Of a stretch of 64,000 nt of DNA, positions 36,860-47,633 are shown piece after piece; within the stretch, counting starts at the first letter, position 1; the number at the start of each line of letters is the position of its first letter. Under the pieces are notes generated by a model. It saw only the letters and a list, made by a program, of their open reading frames with translations, was not told the DNA's origin and made no database searches. This DNA comes from Clavulina sp. PMI_390 (lineage: Eukaryota > Basidiomycota > Agaricomycetes > Cantharellales > Hydnaceae): the NCBI GenBank assembly GCA_015039315.1, contig WIDE01000057.1, positions 31,024 through 95,023 of the forward strand, read 5' to 3'. The position numbers were made by a program, and so were the translations under genes.

Positions 36860-39208
36860 TTAGGAATCTGTTACAAAGCGATAAACCATGATTCGGTAAC
36901 CCCCAGCAAATTTTCCTCTGACGACTAAGATACCTGCAACAGTATTCCACCGTATCAGAGTATCATCAGAACTTATAAGCAAGGGCCTTAAGCGACCAGC
37001 CCCTTCGGATCGGCTATGAAAAGTCCCAAGGTTCTGTGTTACCCCCTTGGGTTCACTAGTGGTTCGCTGCTGCCGAACCCACAAGAGCTCATGCTCGAGT
37101 TTCCTTTCACCATCGTTACCCGTGCCTCCTGAAACTCTTGTTAGCACAACATTCGCACGCTTCGATGTTGGGACAAAATCCCCGTCTTCTTCCATGGCCA
37201 AAAAATTTATCAAGCTAAAACAGTAGCGCGCCCCACCTGGATACGAGCAGTGAGGCAGGAGTTGGGGAAACGTCGTAATACGACGCGGCTGTGACCAAGT
37301 CGAGGGGCAATCAGAGGATTTAGGCCCCCCCAGGCGCATGGCTGCAACTTGCCACTCTGAATTAGCTGTCTTGCAACCAAATTTCATGATAATAGCCGTT
37401 TTCGATTCTCACCATTGTCCTGCGCAACCATGCTCCAATCGAAAACAGTAGAATGAATGGGTTTTTTGAAACTCTTGCCGACGCGGAGGGTCGGAGGCAA
37501 CTTGATTGGGCGTGAGTGGGATGTAGTGTTGTTTTCGTATGGTGGAGAATGTAGCTCGGTTTCAGCATACCAAACCCCATCGTCGGCCTCGTACCAGTCC
37601 CCAAAAAACGGTTGACCGGTAACATGGTCAATGGAGAGGGACTGGGGAGCGAGGATTGGGGCTGAAAGCGAGAAATCTTGTTCAGGGTAGATGCCACGCA
37701 TGGCTCCACCTGGTAGAAGACGAAAATGCCGAGGGAACCGATCCATGGATACTGTGACATATTCATTGTTAACAACCTCCAAGTCGGTGGGAAGTCCTTG
37801 GCGCGAAACCTGGAAAAGAGAAACAGTTAGTAAAGTGCATTAATTAGATGGGGATGTGTTAGGAAGAACTCGAAGGTCAAAGCCTCCACACCAAGAGAAG
37901 TTGACCAAGCATTATCGACTCACCCAATCCGTACCCCAGCGTTCTCCAGTAGTCATATTGATAACACTAATGTACACCGTCTCTTCTTCCGTATCTTCAT
38001 GCTCCACAAATCCGAGCCAATGTCCCGATACCTTGGCGAACTTCATGGCGGCCTTCCGATTCAATTGGAGAGTCGCTACGAGTACCGAAGGAGTGACCGA
38101 CCCCAGTCTGGCCTCCACAGCATGGAAAGGCTGGAAAACCACATTCACTTTGTGACGGATTCTATTGGGGATCAGATGCATTTGCATGATAGAATCAGAT
38201 ACTTTTTGAACCAGAGCAACTAAGCGCACCTGTATACGAGGACAAAGCCATCTTGATCGTGATACTGGAATGGCTCGACACAAATACTGTTGGAAAATTT
38301 GATCCACTCGATGCGGATAATATACTCTTCTCGGCCACGTGCGCTAGTTGATCGAAGATCAATGGCGAGAATCCCCCAACTCTTGAAGCAGAGCGCAAGG
38401 ATCTCGCCCCTAGTACTGAGAATTATCTCGGGGACGGTCCGGCGAAGGGACTGACTTGATGCTGCTCCGCCCACATTGGGAAAAATAGCCATAAAAGCTT
38501 CTACGGTGGGCCGAGCAGCTGTGAGAATAGTATGCCGGGCCCGCATCATTTGCTGGTACCGTTCGCGGGCAATAGGGGAGGTGGTTCCCTTGACCTCATG
38601 ATCGGAATTTCTAATCATACTTTGGTCATTGAGCCACTGCACGCAAACCGGAGAATCAGATCTGGGTGGCAATGAGGTCGTGCGAATCCCTTCATCGTTC
38701 ATTACGAAAGAGCCATTTCCAGAGAATGTAGTGAGCTGTAGGGAAGGAGAAAGAAGGAGGGGAAGGTCAATTTGGCCGATTGTCTCGCAGTATAGCAGAG
38801 CACAGTGCCACACGACATCAGAGCCGGTGCAGTAATACAGAGCCCTGCATGTCTATCCTACCCGAAGAAGGGTCGCCCGATGGATGAAACCGATGATGAG
38901 CAGATAATATTAACGGGTAGGATTGCTTGAACAACGACACTCACACGACTGGCTGAGATAATATCACGGGCAGAACAGCCCCAGCAAAGGATTTCGACGA
39001 GTAATTCTTGGGGAAGAGATGCAAGAGACACTCGAGGCTGTACGCCATTATGTTCACTAGCGTTGTACAAGAGCTGTTCCGTGTTGTCGGAGGTGTGGTG
39101 GGGATTGTCAACAATAGAGAGTTCTGAATCCCCTTCAGGGTTGTGATGGGTGAGAGCACTGGATGAAGATTTTGGACGGGGAGGGAGAAGATTTTCCATA
39201 AGGCTCAT
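36860..39208 (-). CDS. F-box protein paralogue 2, possibly decaying (675 aa with an extra 47-nt intron)
   Basis: Exons 39208-38945, 38852-38230, 38161-37924, 37809-37413 and 37365-36860. Exon 1 ends at the same place inside the F-box (LASLPQELLVEILCWGC then IISASR) as in the other copies. Conserved body: MQM.. LNRKAAMKFAKVSGHWLGFVE, RHFRLLPGGAM, KRANVVLTRV, MVYRFVTDS. In the segment equivalent to VFGDPxxWDPVAxxWYxxGT of the paralogues this copy is shortened (STVFDWSMVAQDNGENRKR) and the ancestral frame meets a TGA at 37386-37384. A 47-nt GTGAGA...ACAG intron (37412-37366) restores frame. Whether that intron is real or the gene is a frameshifted pseudogene is undecided. Confidence 0.65.
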
Positions 39209-39899
39209 CCTCTCAGGTGGTGAAGGGATGTGTTAGGTACAACGTATGGTAGTAATAGTGGTGGTAGTGTCGGTGGTGTATTTATTCAGAGCAAGTTGAG
39301 CCCTTCAGAACCCACCCGTCGTCGAGGTCGAGGTTTGGAAGATCAAGGCACGTTCACACGTGGATCTGGAGCCGTGGGATACCTTTGCCGAGGGCTATAC
39401 CTCGGCACCGCGAAAATGTGGCAAACAAAATACGGCACTTTATTGCGGACAGCTGCTGTGATATCATTTGCTAGGGGCGGAATGCTTGCGAGGTCTCGAT
39501 ACTACTTAGATCCGCTTTATAGTCTGCGTGGGTGGATTGATGCATATGTCTATAGCTTTCTCTTGGCCGTTCACGTTGTGCAATTCTGCATCTACAAAAG
39601 GCTTACACCTTGGATGGATTAAACTCTATACTACAGGCGCCGAGGCCTCTGTCGATGCTGGTGCTCTGCTGGTAGTCGAATGGGCTTGATCGCGAATTGA
39701 GGAACCACGAGGCGGCATTCCTTTGAGACCTGGGCCTCCAGCCTTGTGGCGCCACAAACAATGTTCCACAGGATCTCGCTATTCCAGCTTGCGTGATCAG
39801 GAAGCGTATGTTCGCAGCCTGATTAACAACTACCTCGACGTTGATTCCAAGACCACAGCAGACTCCTGGGTGCCGGAGGGCTCGGTGGTCTCCTAACAG

Positions 39900-39990
39900 A
39901 TCCAAATTGCAGCTCAGACTGGGTATTGCCATCCTTGCTCGTATCTCTTATGGCTTGGGAGACCACAACATTTGCGCGAACTGAGAGGAG
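39900..39990 (-). pseudogene. Relic fragment of an F-box paralogue C-terminus
   Basis: The minus-strand translation VRANVVVSQAIRDTSKDGN aligns with DRANVVLTRVVRSTEKNGE of the F-box protein at 50314-52773, and CGCGCAAATGTTGT is identical at the nucleotide level. The frames around it are broken and no F-box, start or splice structure remains. This is probably the remnant of a fifth copy upstream of ABC transporter 2. Confidence 0.45.
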
Positions 39991-40509
39991 ATGTTGGGGA
40001 GATTCCTGAGTATCCAATAGCCCCAGAGCAAGCCAATCCAAGCCACCAGGGCTCGTCCCCTCGGTAAGAGCCTCAGTGAAGTATTTGGGTTGATGGACAA
40101 CGCGATGCGTTCTAGGCGGTAGGCTTAGGACTCAGCCAACAGTGTTACACCCTTCAGCGATAGTTTCACCAAGGTGGTACGTAGGACGCTAGAACGGTTC
40201 GAGCAGCTGCTGAATAATACCTTCAGTGGAAAACGCACCATACTACTCCAAGCTCACTGACTCTCAGTTTTTTCAATTGCTGAATATACCGGCTAGCGTC
40301 GATAACAGTTCTCCCATCAATATTACGGAGGAGTAATATTCCGCCACGTTAGCTCGATTGCTCTGTCAATCATTTCAGATCGACGCCTTGGTCTGACCTA
40401 GATGCAGACAAGGATGGGCGAAGTCATGACTCTCCACTCGGAGTCACGGACAGAGGACCCACATGGCATGGGCGTTATTTTGTCACGTGTCACGAGTTCG
40501 GGAACTTAG

Positions 40510-40523
40510 CCGAGGCTGCTCGG
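40510..40523. promoter_or_regulatory. CCG-N8-CGG palindromic site upstream of ABC transporter 2
   Basis: CCGAGGCTGCTCGG lies 180 bp before the ATG at 40690, matching the site upstream of ABC transporter 1 in half-sites, spacing and most of the spacer. Candidate Zn2Cys6 regulator target by inference. Confidence 0.45.
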
Positions 40524-40689
40524 AAGTAAGTCAAACGGACCCCAAATGAAGGAACAGAACCAGTATTGAGCAAGTCATTTTACATTTTCTTCGGTGCCGC
40601 TTCAGAATGTCTACATAACCTCTGCCTGCTCTCCCAGACGGGACCGCTCCACCACACTTCCTGACACCTCAGGCTCGACCATCTGGACC

Positions 40690-43600
40690 ATGCAACGTCA
40701 TTTCCAATCAAATATCACAGGTCCTTCCGCGGAATCTGATCAACTCTCTCCAAATATCCACAAAAATCATCCTCAAAACAGTGGCGCATCCTCCTCCGAG
40801 TACGTTTCCCACATAACGATGCTGCTTTGTCTGGCTCACACACTGCTGGTGCCTTCAGGTTGTGGAAAGATACGCGTTTAGTCCCGATTTACTTGAGCAT
40901 TATATCATTTTTGGTACTCTTGGTTTACACGATCCGAAGACTATCGAAAAATATCAATAAGAAGAAGCACCACGTCAATGGAGCCTCCGATCCTTCCACC
41001 ACTCAGTCCATCGAACACCCCAAAAGAACGCGTTTGGTCATTGCTTTAGAGACCAGTAGAACGCTAGTATGCATTGCGCTCTGTTTTATTGCGGCACGTG
41101 CTACAATGACTGCACGGGAGCACGGTACATCTAGATGGGAGGTAGAGCTTGCAGAGGGGGTGTTATACGTGCGTCTCAGTCACCTGTGAACGCATACATT
41201 GACTCGACGTATACCACGCTAACTGACACCATACATTTTTGACCTTCTAGCTGTATCTCACATTATTGAGCATCGTCTCTTTTCGACACCCACCAACTCA
41301 TCCTATTCAGTATTCACTGGCCACACACGTCAACATGATCTTTTTGGCAACATTCTCTATCTACTCATACCGGAACCTTTGGCCCTTGACGACCTACTAT
41401 CTCGTACCGAAGGATGCTAGCCTGGGAGCGATTACCTGGAGCAGAATCGCACTACTTGGATGGAACGCCATCATTGTTCCAGGCTTCTTGCCTCGTCCCT
41501 ATGTCCCTGTGGATCCCAAGGTATGAGGTATTTGATGGGATCAAAGCATACCTGTGACTCAACTTCGCTTCATACAAGAATCCCCTCCCAGCCAGCCCAG
41601 AACAAACCGCGTCGATCATATCGAGTCTTCTATTCTCTTATATGGACCCTTTAGTCATCGAGGCATCTAAGCGTCCACACCTGCCATTTGAAGACCTCCC
41701 TCCCGTCGCCGACGTCGACCGAAGCAGATACCTTCGTGCGCAGACGTTCCCAGCTCTCGATCCCATGGTCCGAACAAGCCAGCGGCACATATTCTTCACG
41801 TTCCTCGAAGTGCTAGGTACGTGTTTGTGCGCGTTGAGCGGTACCGGAAGTTTCAACTCTAACATATGGGTCATGTATGAAGCCAAATCGTGGATAACGC
41901 TGGTAGTCACGGCTATCATCTACTGTCTGAAGGGCTTCCTCGCTCCGATCGCAACCTACCAACTCCTACACTATGTCGAGACTGGGGGACAAGATGCTCG
42001 TATCAAACCATGGTACGCATATTCCTTCTCGCCCTTGGTTTCTGAAAGGAGGTTAAGTCCCTTGGCGTCATAGGTTCTGGATCGTTGTCCTACTTTGTCG
42101 TAGCTTGCTCGGCGATATCGCGATTCATTGGTACCTCTACGAGCTTGTGGGCATTCATTCCTTGGAACTATTGTTTTCATTGACCTAAGTCCGCGCCATA
42201 TAGACCGTTATCGCTGTGCGGACAGAAGGGATCATCACGCAACTCGTATTCGAGCACGCGCTTCGCATTCGAGTGAAAGAAGATACCGAGTCGACTCGTT
42301 CCCAACCTGCTTCACGAGCGACCACTCGCCCTATTACACCAGTTTCTGATGCTACCGCCACTGGAGCACCCAGCGTCGACGTCGTCGAAGATGGCTCTGG
42401 ATCACATGATACTCTCAGCGCCGGCGAACCCGTTGATGTCGCATCGAGCAAACCTGACGCATCCTCAGCCGATACAGCAGAAGAGGCAGCAACATCCAGC
42501 TTGATTGGGAGAATCAACAACTTGATCTCCAGTGATCTGGACAATATCGTTGAAGCCCGAGAGTTGCCATACATCCTCATCTATATTCCACTAAAGATCG
42601 TCCTCTCAACTTGGTTCCTTTACCTTATCCTTGGGTGGAGGTATGTATCTCCAGTTCACTATCATCGGCCAGTACTTATAACCCTATAATAATAGTACAT
42701 TTGTCGGTATGGCTTTGATGCTAGCTGGTTTCTTAATCCCTGGTTAGTGGCGAGCCTGCTCTGGCCCATTTGACAGGATAGAACCCTAACCTGTTTATAT
42801 TCTTTCAGGGAGAATCGCGGCACTTGTGCACAATGTGCAAACCCGAAAGATGAAGAAGGTGTGTTATCCTATATCCCAATTCGTATCATCATCCCTCATA
42901 ATGCGACCCCTGCGGAGTAGACCGACGAGCGGATCCAATCAGTTACTGAGACTATTAACCTTCTTCGCCTGGTCAAAATGTTTGGCTGGGAGCGGCGGGT
43001 CGAGGACAAGCTTCGTGATCGACGTGAAGCGGAGCTCTCATGGCTTGAGAAATACTACTTCTACGTCCTGATGAACAACAACGTCACGTAAGCTCCCTCA
43101 TCCCAGCTCTTTCCGATCGCCCTGCATGTCACTAATCGGACCCGTTGATATACCGGCCTCACACAGCTGGGTTCTTCCCCTAATGTCACTCCTTGGGACA
43201 TACGCAACCTTCACCATGATCATGAAGCGACCACTGAATGGTACCTAGCTCCGCTTGTATCCGCTCAGCCCAGTCTCCTTACATCTCTCCCCTTCTTCAG
43301 CTGCAACTGTACGAAACATGTCCTATCTTTATTGATTCTTCTGGTGAGCCGCTCTCCTCGTGGCTATACTTACTCGATTACTGATAAATTCTTTCTTAGA
43401 ATAATTAAATTGTAGATATTCTCTTCTCTTGGAGTTCTCGAATCCCTCAGAGAAGCTATGTTCGACATGCTACAGCATCTTCCCTCAATCGTGACGGCGA
43501 AAGTCAGTATTGATCGAGTAGATGGTAGGATATTTTGTTTACTTCTGATCAAGCACAGCTGCTGACGTCTGAATACCTCTCCTAGACTTTCTTCGCAACG

Positions 43601-46600
43601 TAAGGGCTGCTGTTACGCTTCTAGCTGTCGAGACTAATCGTCCCATATAGACTGAGCTTCTAGATGCGTATACACCATCGACCACCAGCGCTGCTGAAGC
43701 TTCCACAGTTCTTCCCCAGTATATCCAAACCGACAAGATTGGCTTCAAGAACGTTCACTTCACCTGGTCGGCTTCCTCTCTCCAATCAGGGGCTGTCACG
43801 CCTTCTCGCCGCGAGTTTAGGCTCCGAATTGATGATGAGGTCGTCTTTACGCCTGGATCCCTAAACCTCATCGTCGGACCCACCGCATCCGGCAAATCTT
43901 CTCTGCTGCTAGCGTTATTAGGCGAGCTTCACTATGTGCCTTCCGGTGTGGACTCGTGGCGCAGCTTGCCGAGGAATGGTGGGGTCAGCTACTGCGCCCA
44001 GGAGCCTTGGATCTTGAACGAGACAATTAAGGTAAACTTGAATCTCTCGACACGATCCTAGGTCATACTTAATGTCTTTATAGGAGAATATTCTGTTCGG
44101 ACGCGCCTACGACGAAGAGCGCTACAGGCAAGGTATGCGGATTATTTCCTCTAGTCCAGTGTCTCAATAATCCGAAACTTTGGACATGCGCTTTCAGTCC
44201 TATACCAATGCGCCCTCGAACGTGACCTGGAGCTATTCGATGTAAGTCCATCAAGCTCCCAGATTAGCGTTATCATAGCTCAGAACTAGTTTTCATAGGC
44301 CGGTGACGAAACAGAGGTAGGCGAACTTGATTTATGTGCGGTGCACTTCAGCTGACTTCAAGGGCAGGTCGGTGAACGGGGACTCACTTTGAGGTACGTC
44401 TAACGTTTTTTGTTGTTGGCCTTGAGACTAACTTGCTTCATTGACAGCGGTGGACAGAAGGTCTGTTCCTTGATGCTACAATGACTGCACCCTTTGGTTG
44501 GCATACAATATTGATCGCTCCCTCTAGGCACGCGTGAGCCTTGCACGAGCAGTATATTCCGAGGTATGAGATTGGGATAGAAGGTTGAAGCAGCAGCTAA
44601 GTTTCCTTAATAGTCCTCTATCGTTCTCTTGGACGATGTGCTTTCAGCATTGGATGTCCATACCATCAAATGGATCGTCGACAAGTGCCTGCCAGGCAAT
44701 CTTCTCCGTGGTCGGACGGTCCTCCTGGTGACCCATAATATATCGATGACGAACCAGCTCGCAAAGAGCATCATCAGTCTCTCACCTAATGGATCTGTCA
44801 CCATAAGCTCAGGTTTATCGACCGAGATCACCCCAGATGCATCCCTTGATTCACACGACAACACCGAGGTACCTCTCGATCAAGTAGATGAATCCAAGCC
44901 CATTGAAGCCCAGCATAAAGCCCCCGGGGCTGGAAAGCTCGTCGCCGCTGAAGAGGTAGCTCTAGGGCATGTCAGCATGTCGGCCTGTAAGCTCTCTAAT
45001 CTCTCCGTAAATGGGTGTGCCTGAACCGCCCCTTTCTAGTGCTTCTCTACTTCCGCAGTTTGGGCGGGATCTGGTTCTGGATACCGTTGCTCTTTACCAC
45101 GGGCAGCGTAGATTTGGTTGACCTGTGAGATCCCTCCCCCCTTGCCTAAATTCATTGCTATGCTTACGGAAACCTCTAGTTATCAAACTTGGTGGCTAGG
45201 ATTATGGGGTCGCATGTATGACGTTCTTCCTCCTGGACAAGTCAACGTTCCTTTGTGGGTACTTTCGGTTCTTCGCTGTTCATACAACTACTTAAATGGC
45301 ACCGCCCACAGCTATCTAGGAATATACTCCCTCTGCGTCCTTACGGCTACTCTCTTGTATACGACTAACCAGCTGATCTGGATCGGTGCGATGGTGAGGT
45401 CGGCTCGCTCAATCCATGAGCGTCTCGCCAGAGCGATCCTCAGCACAACTTTCCGATTCCTGGACAAAACACCAGTTGGGCGTATCGTACAGCGATTCAC
45501 CAAGGACATAGGATCCATCGATACCGGCTTACCAAGGAAGATATTCAATGTGATCCAATTGACGCTTCACATCGTCCAACGACTCGTCATCATCATTTGT
45601 TTCGCTCCTGCATTCCTACTTCCTTCCATCATACTTGCGGCTTTGGGCGTCATACTGGGGCAGTATTATATCCACGCCCAACTACCTGTCAAACGGTAAT
45701 ATTCTAAGCTTTCAACATGGATTGACCTCCTGTACTGATCATCTCCTAGGGAGATGAGCAATGCTCGTGCTCCAGTTTTCACGGTCTTTGGTACTGCCAT
45801 CAATGGCCTCACCACCATCAGGGCATATGGTGTGCAGGAAAGGTTCAAGGATGGTACGAAGTCATCTGACATCATGTGCTCTTACCTCATCAATAATCTT
45901 TTGCGTGTAGAGTCTTTGAGGCGTATCGACAACTACACCCGTACCGCTCGGCCTTTCTGGAACCTCAATAGGTACGTTGCACTTGGGTCAGCTTCATTCC
46001 TTTAGATACGCACTAACTAGTTGTCGATTAGGTGGGTCGGCCTCCGCGTTGACTACATGGGGGGTATATTTTCGGCAGCACTCGCTGGGTAGCTTGTTCC
46101 CGTTATCAGGAAACAAGCTCGAACTAATGCCTTCACAGTTATCTACTCTACGTATCGAAGTCCGATGCAACACAGATTGGTTTCCTATTGAACGTCGCTT
46201 TATGGACCTCAGAGTTGGTTCTCTACTGGTATGTAAACGTCATGTCGGCACTTGTGGCATCGGACCCAACTCGTTTGGTATAGGATTCGGGAGCTCAATG
46301 ACGTGGAAGTGGAAGGCATGTGCCGTCCTTCTCGTTAGATATAGCTTTGGTGCTAACGATCAGATCTCCATCCATAGGCAACAGGTTCGTTCGTTGATAT
46401 TCGCTTATCAAAATCCTATACCTAACTTCGAGGTAAACAGTCTTGAACGTATTCAGCAGTATGTTGAAATCGAGCAAGAGCAGCAGCCCTCTGCGTCTGG
46501 AGTTCCTCCAGCCTCGTGGCCAACAAGCGGAACACTGTCTGTTGAGAAACTCTCTGCACGTTATTCACTTGACGGTCCCAAAGTACTTCAGGATCTCACC

Positions 46601-47513
46601 TTTACTATCAAATCTGGGGAGAAGATTGGCATTGGTTAGTTACATGTTGTGCTCCTATCTCTGGTGAACGAGCTGACCCGGGATATTGACTCAGTTGGTC
46701 GCACGGGATCGGGGAAGAGTTCATTGACGCTCAGGTAGGCTTTGACTGTAAATCTCGAGATATTCCTCGACCCCTGATCATGATCCAGTCTTTTACGATT
46801 AATAATCACTGAGGGCGAAGTTTATTTTGATGGGTTACCGACAAGCATCTTGAATCTTGAAGCTCTCCGTGGTGCAATCACGATTATACCACAACAACCG
46901 GAACTGATGGTCAGTTTTTCTCGCCTTAGTTCAGACGTGTCGACTGAACGCCGTTCCGTGCAGTCGGGGTCTGTTCGTGACAATCTTGACCCATTCAGTG
47001 AACACGACGATGCCGTTCTCAACGATGCATTGCGTGCTGCCGGTCTATTCAGCCTTCAAGAGGATCTTAAGGACGAGGAGCGTGTCTCACTCGACACCAC
47101 AGTCAGCAGTTCAGGTGGCAACTTTTCGCTCGGCCAGCGCCAAATACTCGCGTTAGCGCGAGCACTGGTGAGGCGCAGTCGAGTGCTAATCCTGGACGAA
47201 GCCACCGCCTCGATGGGTGCGCATCCCAGATGATATAACGGATATACTCCTGCTAACGCACTCTATAGATCACAAAACAGACGCTCTGATCCAAGAGTCT
47301 CTTCGCACTCAATTCCAGGACTCAACTGTCATCACGATTGCCCATCGGCTACACACGATCATGGATGCGGATCGAGTATTGGTGCTTGATGCGGGGCGTC
47401 TGGTGGAGTACGATTCTCCTCGAGCCCTTCTGGCCAAAGATGGTGGAATATTCAAGGCGATGGTGGATGGTAGTGGAGATCGCGATGCTCTGTATGGTAT
47501 TGCTGATGCATGA
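40690..47513 (+). CDS. ABCC-type full ABC transporter 2 (1596 aa, 35 exons)
   Basis: All 35 exons add to 4791 nt with no frame break: 40690-40799, 40859-41168, 41251-41520, 41579-42012, 42074-42146, 42204-42640, 42696-42742, 42809-42858, 42921-43087, 43167-43240, 43301-43308, 43416-43524, 43586-43599, 43651-44031, 44084-44132, 44198-44241, 44299-44316, 44368-44393, 44448-44460, 44528-44563, 44614-44986, 45040-45124, 45180-45254, 45312-45695, 45750-45853, 45911-45971, 46032-46088, 46139-46228, 46284-46315, 46378-46384, 46441-46634, 46695-46734, 46789-46909, 46964-47216, 47269-47513. An N-terminal membrane region precedes [14 protein letters not shown]1: Walker A residues 777-785, LSGGQ about 873-877, Walker B ending Asp897-Asp898. 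NBD2: Walker A 1379-1387, FSLGQ 1485-1489, VLILDE 1505-1510. Closest in style to the YBT1/MRP branch; an efflux pump of unknown substrate. The intron after 46315 has a GC donor. Confidence 0.9.
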
Positions 47514-47633
47514 AATCATCCCAACCCCACCATCGCATTTCCAACATATCCTTCACTCCAGTGACTCATATTTGTCTGCGATCAGATACATACATCAGCA
47601 TGATCAGTTTGCAAAAATAAGATGCATTGATAA

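Larger units (their letters stand above)
39209..40689. other. Divergent intergenic region holding an F-box relic
   Basis: 1.5 kb between the F-box gene (-) and ABC transporter 2 (+). Near 39247-39280 is a GGT-rich simple repeat. A decayed F-box C-terminal fragment lies at about 39900-39990. The proximal part contains the CCG-N8-CGG site and the CAAATGAAGGAACAG block shared with ABC transporter 1. Confidence 0.5.

Noticed and set aside
39230..39622. 130-codon plus-strand frame upstream of F-box paralogue 2
   Set aside because: It begins at a non-ATG codon within a GGT-rich simple repeat and lies in the divergent promoter of the F-box gene; no protein features.
43241..43415. A single 175-bp intron in place of the 8-nt exon in ABC transporter 2
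   Set aside because: Joining 43240 directly to 43416 breaks the frame. The 8-nt exon (Ala-Ala-Thr across the junctions) restores it, and the same solution works in the paralogue.
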